NCBI GenBank assembly: GCA_030998225.1
Contig: JAPYXD010000696.1
Coordinates: 434,001 to 498,000 of the forward strand
Origin: Diplolepis rosae
Lineage: Eukaryota; Arthropoda; Insecta; Hymenoptera; Diplolepididae
Length of the DNA stretch: 64,000 nt
Direction of reading: 5' to 3'
The translations under genes and the position numbers were made by a program. Position 1 is the stretch's first letter; each line of letters starts with the position of its first letter. This document shows positions 11,406 through 22,992 of the stretch, piece by piece. The notes under the pieces are model-generated. The model saw nothing but the letters and a program-made list of their open reading frames with translations, was not told the DNA's origin and made no database searches.

Positions 11406-12470
11406 AATAAATTTACTATTGAAAATTTGTAGTGTTATTTATCCATAAAATTGGCTTCTTCAACTCGAATTATAGTTCTTGTTTCAAGCACATGTTGGAA
11501 AATGTATCGTTTGCATCATGGAAGACTGAAGCATTCCCTCGTGATCCAGGCAGAACGTTATAAAAAACTCCATAGAACTATACATACTTTATAAAAAATG
11601 TATTAGGTGCAGGTTTTTTATAGTCACCTTATAAAAAGTTAATAATGGCTCAGTATTTCATAAAGTCAACTTTATATGTGTTTATAAAAATTTTGTAAAG
11701 TTAAATTTGCCTATCTTAAAAAATAAACTTTATAAAGTCCACCAATTTTATAAACTTAATAAAATTAATTTATTTTACAAAGTGAACTTAATAAATAGAA
11801 CTTTTTTATAAAGTGCACTTCATAAAGTCTACCTATTTGAGGAAGTGAACTTGATAATTTTTTTATTAATTTTTGCATTTTTTATTATAAAACGCTACTT
11901 TTTATGAAAACTCAAAATTTCATAACATCCATGACTTTTTATGAAGTCAAATTTAAAATTCTTTTATAGTGTCCGGTCTTTTTATGAAATGCGATATTTA
12001 ATAACAAAAGAATCCTCATAAAAATACTGACTTTTTAAAATTTTCTAAAATTTGGACTTCTAATAAAAAGAAGTTCTTTATAAAAACAGAAAACTTTATA
12101 AAATTTTCATAAGGTTTACTATATACAATATTGCTACATTCATTCATTTTTCATAAAATTACATTATTAATACTCACAATGTATAGGTTTTTTTATAATA
12201 TTGACTTCATAAAAAAACACGTACTTTTATCAAGTCAATCTTACAAAAAACTAGACAAAAACTTTACAAATATTCAAAACAGTTCATATAAAGTCATTTT
12301 ATAAGAACTTTATAAAAATATCAATTTTCGATAAAGTCAACTACAATATATAAAAATTTCATAAAAATGACTTAATAAAAAGTCACTAATTTTATAAAAT
12401 TTAAAATTTTTAAAAGTGACTTTATAAAGTTTTTAATCACTAAAGACCATTTGTATATTTACGGCATGGT
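11406..12470. repeat. Degenerate TTATAAAGT-type repeat region
   Basis: From about 11575 to 12445 the sequence is a degenerate series of TTATAAAG, CATAAAGT and AAAGTSNACTT words in both orientations at irregular spacing of roughly 12-40 bases. No ORF of substance is present. It begins about 170 bases after the stop of gene 2 and may be the decayed terminal repeat region of that mobile unit or an unrelated satellite. There is no exact unit length that I can fix by eye. Confidence 0.5.
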
Positions 12471-12699
12471 TGATGTTTTTCAATACTTTTTATTTTTTTT
12501 TAATGAAACATCATGAAAAATTGAGCAACGCGCTTCACATTATTATCCGAGAAGCGCATCGGTTACGATTGTCATTGATTTTAAGCTTGATTTTCGGGTT
12601 TTCTAAGACAAAACACTTAAAAACGTTTTTAAACGTATTGTGTTTCTTTCCGGTTTTCTGATAAGAGAAAAATGGGGCATCTCAGGCTGTGGGTCATGT

Positions 12700-12800
12700 A
12701 GCTAATAACCGAAGTGCCGTTGTAATGATTTCACAGGTCAGCGGTCTACGTTCTAGCCTACGGACCACGAGTGCGCGAGTTCGAACCCAGCTTGGAGCAG
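12700..12800 (+). other. tRNA-like sequence, possible SINE head
   Basis: The stretch contains an A-box-like GTCAGCGGTCTACG near 12736 and a good B-box-like GAGTTCGAACCC near 12777, separated by about 40 bases, as in tRNA genes. The 3' acceptor half and the T-stem do not pair properly (GCGAG is not matched by CCAGC), so a functional tRNA is unlikely. A tRNA-derived SINE or tRNA pseudogene fits better. The downstream tail is AT-rich without a clear repeat unit. Confidence 0.35.
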
Positions 12801-13074
12801 AATTATTTTCAGATTTCTTCGACTTTATTACATAAATGTTTAAATTGCCTAATATAATTACTAACATTGTTTCATAATTGTGCATGATAATAAAAGTCTG
12901 AATAATTTCTCCTTTCACACAGGTTGTTAATAATAAGTAAAAAAATGAAGGTAGAAACGTGTAAAGAGAAGAGGGAAGAAGGAGAAAAGGTTCGATAAAA
13001 GGGAAAAGAAATTTTTGCCATAAATTATAGGAGAATTTCGCCTAAAAAAAAGAAGAAACTAAGATATATTTTTC

Positions 13075-13371
13075 TCAGTGTACGTTATGTTTAATAATAC
13101 ACGAAGGCACTGCATCATAAGCTAATCTTTTAGTGAAGGTATTTTTGTACTGCGAATCATCAAAATGTATATCACATATATACATATGATCGACATTCGT
13201 GTCTTCATCTAAATAACAAATTTCTTTCCATTTATTTCTCAAAAATTTTTCACGAGGAAACTTGTGAAAACGTTCGTTTACGTAAGATTTATCGATTTTC
13301 GGATAATAATATTTATTGTTGCAATTTGGAAAATTGCAGGAGTACTTTAATCTTCCGATTGTCGACTCCAT
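13075..13371 (-). CDS. THAP-domain protein (small or partial)
   Basis: A 98-residue frame carries the THAP zinc-finger pattern: CNFPNC near residues 13-18, a FHKFPRE block, the invariant Trp in LRNKWKEIC, then YICDIHF with the C-x2-H-F signature and AVPSC. THAP domains bind DNA and occur both in host regulators and at the N-terminus of P-element-type transposases. The ATG (13371) is well placed before the first Cys pair. The frame stops about 14 residues after the domain, so this is either a first exon or a fragment. No partner exon was recognised downstream on the minus strand. Confidence 0.65.
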   Translation of the reverse strand: MESTIGRLKYSCNFPNCNNKYYYPKIDKSYVNERFHKFPREKFLRNKWKEICYLDEDTNVDHMYICDIHFDDSQYKNTFTKRLAYDAVPSCIIKHNVH

Positions 13372-14659
13372 TTTTATCTATGCAAGTAACAAGTGTTAAT
13401 GACGCTTTAAAAAAATAATACTATCTCCTATTAACAACTAGCAGCTAAGCTATTTATAGGCTTCAATATCATGACTATTTTTCTCTTACCAAATGAACGC
13501 AATTTCTTCATACTTTGACAAGGTCTATATCACAGCCAGGATTTTCAGAGATTGCATTTCTATTTGCCATTGCTGGCATCGTTGGTGAAGAAGCTGCGTT
13601 AATGAAATTTAACCACTGGATTGCAGAATTACATTGTAAGAAAATTGAACCGATATTTTGCATTGCTCAAGACATCACTTTAAATTCGACATTTCACTCA
13701 GTTTTAATTATTATAATTTCACTTAAAAAATAAGCATTGACGGTTCAGAAAAGTTTGAATCTTTGATTTTTAATACTTGTCTCTCTCTTTTCAAGCAATA
13801 AAAATTATTTATACACTCGCAAGCACTGAAAATTATTTATTCAAAAGAAATGAAAATTTCCGAATCAAAGGTCAACAAAATAACAAAAACATTAGAAGAA
13901 AGAATGTTTTTTGTAGCTTTCATATTACAGCTGAATTAAATACTGTTGAATTTCGGAAACGGCACACGTGAAGGTGACTATGTCCTCTCCTTGGATTTGC
14001 TATTATAGACTTTCGAGGACATTGTACAGAAAATTTATCAAAATTGATAATTAAAACTGTTTTTCAGTTTGAGGTTATGCCTATTAGGGCTCGAACCTCC
14101 AGAATAAACAAAAATTCGCGGTTCTCACCATAAACTATGCTCTATATAATTAAAAAAGTAACTAATTAATTTTTAACCAAAGAAATAAATTTTTAAAAAC
14201 ACTTACCAGCACTATTTGACTTTGATCCAATGGATACAATCCATAATCTTTTTATGGACGAGGAAGATGTAGGATGTTCTACTTCAAACTCACTGCGCTC
14301 ACCGCGCTCACTGCTACCATACTAGCGGCTATAATATTACCAGTAATCTCAAACTCGACGGACCTAAATTCTCTAGAAAGGTCCCTAGGATGCCTGGCAA
14401 GGAAATTCACAGCTTGTTACCGGCAGTGCCCATAACAGCTTCACCCCCATGAGGAAAGGTACGCGTTTTCTCAGAAAGTTTCAAAGATTTTTATTCCTTT
14501 CTTTTATGTCCTGACTGTGCGTTCGAAGGGCTACGGCGCAACCACCGATTCGTTTCAGTCTTGTTCGAAGTGTCAGCTGTCACACAACATTAAGCTATGA
14601 GTGCTATCTACACTAAACGTTACGAAGCGGTTTTATCAACAGGGTTTTTTTTCCCCCTG
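13372..14659. other. No confident gene
   Basis: AT-rich with short open frames on both strands. A minus-strand piece at about 14230-14290 (EVEHPTSSSSIKRLW followed by GTAAGTG) could be an exon linked to the SAM-like remnant at 14.66-15.37 kb, but I cannot prove it. The block 14285-14330 has a short CTCACTGCGCTCACCGCG-like repetition. Confidence 0.3.
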
Positions 14660-15366
14660 AACAGACTTGCCAGCTTTACCATCAATTATAATTGGTTCTG
14701 ACATTTCTGGAAGCTACAACACGTGTTGCTTGTATTTGTTGCAGAATTTACAGCAATCCCCTACTAGAGGTATAAATTCTTTGACCACAGTATCGGTCAA
14801 AGAAAGAAAAGCTTCCGTGTCTATTTTGTTATCTGTACATATGATTTGAGTAGATTTAAACAGATGATTTAACTATAATTTTTATTTGCAATTAAAAAAA
14901 ATATATATGAAATAATATTGAGCATGAGCCTACAAAAAATGAAGGCAATACTTCTTGGTACTTCATAATCTACAAATCTGAGGACCACTTATTCATGTTA
15001 AATTTATATAAAATTTACTTACTTTCAAAACTATCTCGTACATTTGTATCAAGGCCTCACTAGTTCAGAATATGTGAAACGAAGTCATCCATCTTTTTTA
15101 AACCAAATTAGCACACAAAAAGCGAAAAACTTCGAACGGTGTCCCTGAGCATCCACGAGGATCACGAATGAGTTCGCTTTCGGATAATACAGTTATTTTG
15201 TTTTGGCTACTTTCTTTGGACTTTGAAATTCCTTTATTCACACCCAGCGTTGCCGGCACACGTGATTTACACATGAAGGTTACGTTTTCAAGACATGTGC
15301 GCGAGTTAAGCGAAACATCCAGATCGGTAAAATCTACTGATCTTTCCCTAATGTGTACTATACTTT
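14660..15366 (-). pseudogene. Coding remnant with SAM-like segment
   Basis: Two minus-strand stretches look coding. The first (about 15366-15100) reads through LENVTFMCKSRVPATLG and ITVLSESELIRDPRGC without stops. The second (about 14850-14665) contains IDTEAFLSLTDTVVKEFIP followed by LVGDCCKF. This follows the pattern of SAM-type helical domains (ID-x-E-xLL-x-LTE---KE-IP-VG), which often precede insect transposon-associated proteins. Splice sites joining the parts were not defined. It may be the 5' part of another copy of gene 1 of the two-gene module, since SAM-like segments often sit at the start of such proteins, but this is inference. Confidence 0.3.
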
Positions 15367-15369
15367 GAT

Positions 15370-16967
15370 TTTACTATGAGATTTACGAAACGCTCTGTAA
15401 TTCCGACATATATTTTTAGCTATGTTAACAGTTTTTACTGTTACATTTACTTAAAATCATTTACTGTTCCTGCTTGGTAAATTTCGCCTTTCTTTTTTCT
15501 GCGTGTATGATTAAAACTGGGTTTCAAAAGATATCTTATAAAATTCAGTTTCAACCTGAAACAATGTCGAAAGGTAAAGTTCTAGTAGAAGCTGCATATG
15601 CCCTAGCGGACCCGTGTGAGAGAATGGTCATAGAATACTGTGACCGTTCTCTGACTGTTCTATGACCGTTCTATGACCTCGCATTATTACGGCTAAGAAC
15701 GGTAAAAAAAGACATTAAAAGCTTTGCAATTATGATTCTGTGGCGAAATTTGGATTAGAAGGTGAAGCAATAAATACAATTATCTTATTTTTCAGCGATA
15801 AAAACTAGGAATACATCATGTACCTGTCATTGAAGGCAGTGCAGTGGTTCACCATTTGTCTCCGGATTTGTGAAAATGAGACTCAAATAACGCAAATAAA
15901 CACAATTTAATAAGCAATCACTAGCGAAAAAATTCGAGTTTGTCTAACACAATTCTAACGTCACGTTTTGTAAAAGCCAAAATATCTTTTATTTTTTAAT
16001 TTTTCGATCGGACCCCCCCAAAAATTTTTTCTAGATCCGTCCCTGGTTATAATAATTGATTAATTATATTACTTTTTAAAAATATTTTATTCAAAAAGTT
16101 GATTTATTTTTACTTGAGTGAGGCTCAAGAACTCTAATCACCACACTGGTCCACAAGCTCTAAATAACCCTTGCAGTCACTATATAAGAAAGTTCCAGGA
16201 TTTATGTCTCATGATTGTAAGCGAGCGTGTGCGTGATTCGATGAAAGCGTAACGTCCTTTATATAAGTTTTAGTTATTAGGTTTGTATTTGTGAAGTTGT
16301 ATATTTAAGTGTATTTGAGATAGTAAATATGATTGGCTGCGACTGAATGGTGTGAATGTATTTGTATTCTGTTTATGTATGTATGTATCGGATGACCAAT
16401 GACAGGTTCGAGGTAAGAATTTTTTTGTCATTTATGAGAATCATACCATTGCCAGTTAAGGGAGTTACTCACCTACCCGCCCAGTCAAAACAGGGTTAAA
16501 CACGCAGGTTGACTACAGTAATACTTGATGTGGCAACGTCGCATCTTGTTTGTTCGTGTGCGCACAGGTGTACAGTCCCCGGTAAAAAGAGAAGAATTCA
16601 GTAAAATTCAGAATCTGAATTCCCATTAATACGCGAATTTTCCTCCATCTAAAGTTCCACGAACGAGTAGAAAAAAAAGCAAAACCAATTCCTTTTAATC
16701 GACTTAGAAAAATGTAATGGAAGCGTATTGAGAGGAATTAAAAAGTGGAGAAATACAAAGCAGAGACTAGAAGGGAATAGAATAATGTCACTTTGAAGAC
16801 GCAACTGAGAATTAAATTTAGTGAATTTTTTAAAATCAATAAATATTGTATTAAATTTATAAATTATAGGTAAAAAAAAGAATTTGGGTAAATTATATTA
16901 AAATTTTTTTATTCATTTATTGAAAATGTATTTTTACATAAAAGCTATAAAAAATTAGGATAAAAAC
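15370..16967. other. No recognisable gene
   Basis: AT-rich intergenic sequence beyond the 3' end of the BEN-domain gene. There is a small direct repetition GAACGGTCATAG/TGACCGTTCT around 15625-15680 and a C-run at 16013-16019. I see no supportable coding region on either strand. Confidence 0.4.
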
Positions 16968-19900
16968 TTAAGATTCTAAATCAGAGTCGGTATTAATGTA
17001 GTCCCTGCTACCGATCATGGATTCGTTCAGTGCCTTTTCAGGAATAGGCTGATTAATTTCCTGAAGGTTTTTTTCCTTTAGAAATGCAAATGAAGGCTTC
17101 AGCATCTCTGGATCGAGATTCTCTGCATTGAGAAGATCAAAGGAATCCTTCAGAAGCCCACCAATATTGACCTGATCTTGTAATCCACTATTCTGATAGA
17201 GAAAGTTTGAACTGATCAGATCTTGCGATAGATCCTGGAAAAGGTTTCTTTCATTGACTTTTGCCTCGTTACCGATATTTTCTAAAATCTGCATTCGTGG
17301 TTCCACGTTTTCTTCGTTCTTCTCGAAATCGAAGTCGTCTGAAACCTGCATTTGTAGATCTTCGCTTTCTTTGTTCGTATCGTTATCTATCAGCATGTCA
17401 GATTCCTCTTTTTCTCTAATCAAATGGGTAACGAAATCGTCTTGAACCTCTATAGTTGGTTCCAAGCTTTCCTTTTCCGCTTGGGTATCATCAGCATTCT
17501 CTCCGAAGATATTCCTACTTTGCTTGTTTGGTCCTGTAATTAAACATTGGAATATTATAAATTTTAGAGTAGCAGGGTGGCCATTTACATCCTATCTTAA
17601 AAAAGTGATGTTACCATATATATCTAAAACATCGAAGACGTTGATGTCGAAAACCTAATTGGTTTTTTAGAAATTGCGCGAATTGTGTAAATGTGCTGAA
17701 TTCAAAAACTATCTTAAGATTATTATTATTATCATTATCTTCAGATTTCACAAGATTGAACTATCACTTAAAATGTATTTAAATCTCTTGACTTCGTTCG
17801 AAATGTCTTGATATCATTTAAAATATTTTGAAATCCTTTAAAATCTTTTTAAATGTCTTAAAATATATGAAAATGAAGAAAATTCAAAAATTCAAAAACA
17901 GTTTTAAAATATCTTAAAAAATCCGCGCGATGAATTTATAGCGCCCTGCTTATAGCAAAATGAGTGCAAAAACGAGAAATCAATCGCGCACGGATAGTAG
18001 TTGCTAGTGTAAAAAAAAAAATCATGTTTGTAAACGGTTACAACAAATTAAATATTACTTTCCGTATTATAGGTCCAGTGAATACAAAAGAATATTTTAA
18101 AATTATTTACTTTTAAAGAAAAATGGACTCACTCTCATGCAGTCGTTTTATTTGCGCAATCTTTTTGCAAATCAGCTGATTCGTTCTGTCCGCTTCGATC
18201 TCAGCTGCATCAGGATCTATTTGAAGAACATTGGTGAGAAAATATTTGTAAATGTCTGTAAAGTAGTGTAAAATGAATAAATTTCTAAATATTATTTGAT
18301 ATACATTTGGGTATTAAATCTGCTTTAAATATTACCCTTACACTGAGAGAAATCGGCTTTGGTTCCTGTGCACATAGCACATAAATTTTTTGTACAGTAG
18401 TTGCCTTGACCAAAAAAGTTGAGAGAAGCTACTGCTTTTATAGTTATCATGACAGTAATTTGGACTTTTTTGTGTATTCGGTTGTTGTGACCAAAGTTGA
18501 TGATTAGAATGAGCTTTATACGTACCCCAACGGTTAGTACACGTACATTTTCTTTATGCGTACTGCCAAGCTCCTTTGGTTACTACAACCGCATCGTTCG
18601 CTGTTGCGCTAGACAAATCAAGTATAACTTTCATTTTTTACAACGAGGTAAGCCTGTCGTGACAACTATTAAATCTTGTAATAGTCACACAATTTAACTT
18701 GCACTGCACTGGAGATAAGTAGTTACTTCCAAAAAGATATGCAGCCTAAGTTGAATCCTGCCAATTCTCGTTCTCGATTCTTGGACTATATTTCACCATG
18801 CCAAGCATTATCAGGTAAATAATTCTATTATAAATATAGTTTGACAATTCTTTCTAAATGATAAACGATTTTGTTCGGGGACAATGCAATGCGTTCCAAT
18901 GTTGCTGTCTCGTCGTATTTTGTCAAAACTATAGTCAGTCAAAAAAAGTTTATGGTGATGAAAAAAGTGACAATTTTTTAACTTAATCGACGAAAGTTAT
19001 CATAAATATCATTATACCGGATTATTTTTCTTAGATCTTTTCGGTGAAACTCTATTTTTTCTAATCAAATTGAATTCGTATTTTGATAACTAAGAGAACC
19101 ATACCTATAACCTCAAAAATAATTTTGGCTGGGTATTTACTGTCCGTAGACTTAGTCATTTTAACTAAACTCTATGCGCGGCTTTACGATGGACTTTGGT
19201 TCCTATAACCGCAGCGCTATGGTATTTCAAGTACCAGAATCGTGGTCTCAGTAACGTTCCTTGCAGTTGGAGTAAACACTTTTCCAATGTATGACAGCCA
19301 CTACCATGATTGTCATGAGAACTTTAAAATTTTTGTAAAGACGATTTTAACAAAAAAACTTTGGTCAGTGAAACCTAAAATTTCTCTCTGTGTAATAGCT
19401 AGAACTTTCTTCGGATCCAACGATTTTAGTGGCTTTTTTTCAGTCTTGCTCCTGTTACTTGTGCGGACAGTAATCGTACTCTCAGCAAGCAGGTCGTAAC
19501 CAAAGACAGCTACAAGCATTTTGCGAACGAAAGTTTTTCTTGTTTTCAAATTTACTTCGTAGCAGGCTATCATATATGCATCATGCGTAATCCACACTCC
19601 GCGGCCGATGTGTATCTAACACAAAAAAGGTATACATCATTCAAAATTTTGTTTAAAAGTATGAAATTATAGAAGATACTTCAAAATTAATTTACAATCA
19701 GTGGACTTTTTTGTAATACTCACATGATTAGCATTTACATGCCCCACTTTAACATTTGGTGTGTCTCTGCCTTGCTTTTCAAAAGAGGTCGTAATTTCAG
19801 AGAACATGGCTACAAATATAACACAGAATAGTAAAGTGCCACTTATTTACTTACAACATATGAATTTTAATATATAAAATAGAATACGTACCATGCATTA

Positions 19901-22152
19901 GATTACACATCTCCATAGCAATTTCTTGCCATTTCTCCTTAAGTGTTCTAACTTTTTTTAATTCCTCCTGGGCTGTACTCAATTGGTTTTCTAGTTCCAC
20001 AGAGATTGATCGAACTTGTTCTACTTCTTTTCGGAGGACTTCCTTTGCAAAGTTAGCATCCTGCAACTTTTTATAACAATTCTCTAAAAATACATTTCAT
20101 TTTCTAATATTATGAAGCGTCTTGTAACATTTTATTTTACCATTGTTTTTGAGAATGCATTGTTACGAGCTGTTGGAAGTAGTGGTTGTAACGTTGATGG
20201 CGATGGTAAATCTACATTCTTGGAGTTTTCGTTCGTTCTGGAAACGTTATTTCTGCTTGGAGGTGGTTCTTGAATCGTCTTTAAAATTTTGAACTTCTTA
20301 GGAGTTTCTTTTGTTAATTTGGAATTCTCGGACCTTTCAAGAGTTCCTTCTGTGGTTTTGGAAATAGTTACATTTTGAACAGGCCCTTTGGTTGTCTTAG
20401 AAAGTCTGCTCATTGCAGGAGTCTCTTCAGAAGGTTTGACTACCGTAGACGGTTTCAACTTAGTAAATTTCATTTTATTTTCATGAGATTGGCTTACATT
20501 TTCTGTGGTAGGCTGCTTTACGTTCAAACACTGAACGTTACTACTTGTAGCGATATTCTTCTGTTCAATGATGTGACGGCCTGATAATTTTGTTGGAAAA
20601 GACGACGTCTTTTGCACGTGAGGTGTCGAAGGTTGTCTTCTTTGAAGCTGTTTACGCTTCATATCCAGCATCCTGTCAAAAAGTCTGTCTTCGACCTGGA
20701 ATATTGAAAACAAACATTGGAATATGGATGAAAATTATATTTATTATAAATGGGGCCAACCACATGCCACGTAGGTATTTTGAAATATATCATATCATTT
20801 TTAAGAATTCAAAAAGGTTTCCAGGAATTTTAAGGTGTTTTGTTGAATATTAAGTAATTTCAAGGGATTTTGAAATTTAATGTAGAATTTTAATATATTT
20901 TTATGATTTTGAAAAGATTGTCATTAATTTGAATGGATTTTAAAGGAATTTAAGGAATCTTGAAGTTTGTAATAGAATTGTAATGTTTTTCATGGAATTT
21001 TAAAGAATTTTCAAAATGGCGATATGGAAGTATTTCAAGAGATTTCTGATAAAGATTTTAAAGGATTTCCTGAAATTTCAAGGGATTTTAAAGAGTTCTA
21101 AAGAGTTTGAGGAATTTCAAGGGATAAAAAGACTTTAAAGGATTTAAAAAACTGTTAAAGGATTCTAAGAGATTTGATTTTAGGGACATTAATGCGTTTT
21201 TAATACATTTCAAGAGTTATCAAAATGATTGTTATGAATTTCATTGGATTTCAAGATACTTTAAATAATTTCATCATATTTTAAGTAATTTTAAGGAAAT
21301 TCAAGATATTTCAACATATTTTCAGTGATTTTAACATTCAAAGGGATTTACGATGATTTAAAGGATTTAATAGGAATGTACTGATTTCAAGAAATGTTTA
21401 ATTATTTATAATAATAATATTCTCTAATACACTAACTTCACGCTTATTATCTTGTGGAACACTTTTGCTTGATACTTCAATGTCGGTTTCGGCATCTGTG
21501 GTCTCAACTGCTCTGGATGAATAAACCTTTCTGGCGGCCTTCGGGGTCGTCTACTTGCCTCAAAAATGTTGTCGATATCCTCTAAAGAGTCTAAAAAAAT
21601 TTTTCGTTATAAAATATCGAAGGGTCATTTCCAAATTCTTTAAAAATTGTAATATGTTGAAAAGGAAGGATGGGGAGTGTATATAGCCCTATTCAAAAAA
21701 TCCTCGTGTTATTTTCAGACGAGGAAATCTCGAGATTATCCTCGAGGAATTCCTTGCGAAATTTGAAAATCCTCCCGGATTTTTTTGAGGAGTTTCAAAC
21801 TCCTCGCGGATTTCCTCGTGTTTTCCTGGTCCGAAAATAACACGATGATTTTTTCAATAAGGTAAAGGGGACGATGTCCGGAATTTTTTTTACCTACAAT
21901 ACAAAGATAATGCACAATATCATTGTATAATCAAGTATAGTTTCATATTATATTTCAATAATTGGTGCTGTACTTACCGGCAATGAAACTAATTGTCCCG
22001 TATAGAACTTGTCCATCGTCTGTATCAAATTTGTAGGCTTGAAGAAAAGTATGCTTGTTCTCGTCAAAATGATGTACACCACTTAATGGAATTTTAAAAG
22101 TATTTTGTGTTCCACATTGCATTATTAATGCAAATCTTGTACTTTCAGTCAT
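16968..22152 (-). CDS. BEN-domain protein, eight exons, one frameshift
   Basis: Probably a host nuclear regulator; BEN domains bind DNA or chromatin proteins. Exons on the minus strand: 22152-21978, 21590-21437, 20695-20141, 20081-19892, 19809-19724, 19615-19375, 18216-18133 and 17533-16968 (stop). All have GT/AG borders and compatible phases, giving a product of about 683 residues if one missing base is allowed. Exon 1 starts MTESTRFALIMQCG. Exon 3 is Ser/Thr/Lys-rich, exon 4 a coiled coil (KEVLRKEVEQVRSISVELEN), exon 6 the BEN domain (RKTFVRKMLVAVFGYDLL ... LDPKKVLAI), and exon 8 an acidic tail. Oddity: exon 2 begins in phase (SLEDIDNIFEAS) but ends in phase only in the next frame (PKAARKVYSSRAVETTD). 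That implies one lost base near GCAAGTAGACG (about 21552), or an assembly error. The coding start was chosen because no in-frame ATG lies upstream. Confidence 0.75.
18345..19394. mobile_element. Fold-back element in BEN gene intron 6
   Basis: The left end reads ACACTGAGAGAAAT (18345). The right end, read in reverse complement from 19394, begins ACACAGAGAGAAATTTTAG. Both are followed by TTTGGT/CCAAAG words and a CATGACA motif at similar depth, so they appear to be imperfect inverted ends of a roughly 1-kb non-coding element. CACTGAGAGAAA-type ends are common in arthropod MITEs (general knowledge). The right end overlaps the last 20 bases of exon 6 and its splice donor. Confidence 0.45.
20810..21405. 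repeat. Degenerate GATTTTAAGGAATTTCAAGG repeat
   Basis: Intron 2 of the BEN gene is filled with short degenerate words such as GGATTTTAAAG, AATTTCAAGG and TTTTAAGGAATT, repeating every 15-30 bases. A similar but smaller patch lies at about 17740-17910 in intron 7 (AAATCTTTTAAATGTCTTAAAAT), in the opposite strand sense. No exact unit survives. This is old low-complexity or satellite-like sequence. Confidence 0.5.
21687..21864. mobile_element. MITE with 34-bp inverted ends in BEN intron 1
   Basis: Left end 21687-21720 (CCCTATTCAAAAAATCCTCG...) and right end 21829-21864, read in reverse complement, match at most positions. The short centre is rich in CCTCG/CGAGG words (GAGGAAATCTCGAGATTATCC and TCCTCGCGGATTTCC). 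The element is about 178 bp. No target duplication is obvious. It lies wholly in the intron and does not touch splice sites. Confidence 0.6.
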
Positions 22153-22992
22153 TTTTAACTCGGACACTGCAAAATGCAAGCAAACGCTTTAGAATTTCCG
22201 AACGCCGGTCACGACACGCTGGTACGCTATTCGGCTATCACGAAACGAAACAAAGAAACAAATGGATGGAAGACAGCACGGCGAAAACATGGCATTGCTG
22301 GGCTGCTGGCAGTATCGTCTACAAACGTGGCGCCAAATTTAAAATGATTAGAATCAAAAGCATATTAAATGCCATAAAAAAGCTTCGTATCTGTACTGAC
22401 ACACAAAATTTCCCTATTTACGCAATTTTATGCATTGCAGAAGAAAATGTATCAAAATTTAAGTACACTATAAAAATATAATGCTGTACGAATTATTATA
22501 GGGGACCCTGCATCGGTACGTTACTGCTGATTGCTCGTTAGCGTTACAATCGACACAATCGACAGAAACTGACAGAAACGGTCGATGTGTTTGTTTCAAT
22601 GACATGAAAGTTTCAATTTATATATTTTTCCGGTAAAATTCAATACTTTTAATAACATGAGCTTTTCTCATTGTGGAATTTAAAGGAAATAGGTAAGTGT
22701 ATAAATGTATTATTATTATTAGATGAAAATTTGTTTCATAAGGCAGCTTATGCAGCACCTTTTAAATTTATAACTTCAAATTATGTTTGTATTCCATTTT
22801 TATCGTTTCTTTATTTCAGATAAAACTTTACCTAAGATAATAAAAATGCATCAAACGTATAAGTTTGTTACTAGAGTTTACGCTCTAAAAACATGTTTTG
22901 TTGTTTGTGTCCACAGGGATATTATTTTGCACAAATCATTTCTCATTAAAGACACTGGGTCCAAGTTCTAAGCTCAAAATTCTATTTCTATT

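Noticed and set aside
12700..12800. Functional tRNA gene
   Set aside because: A- and B-box-like words are present but the T-stem and acceptor stem do not pair.
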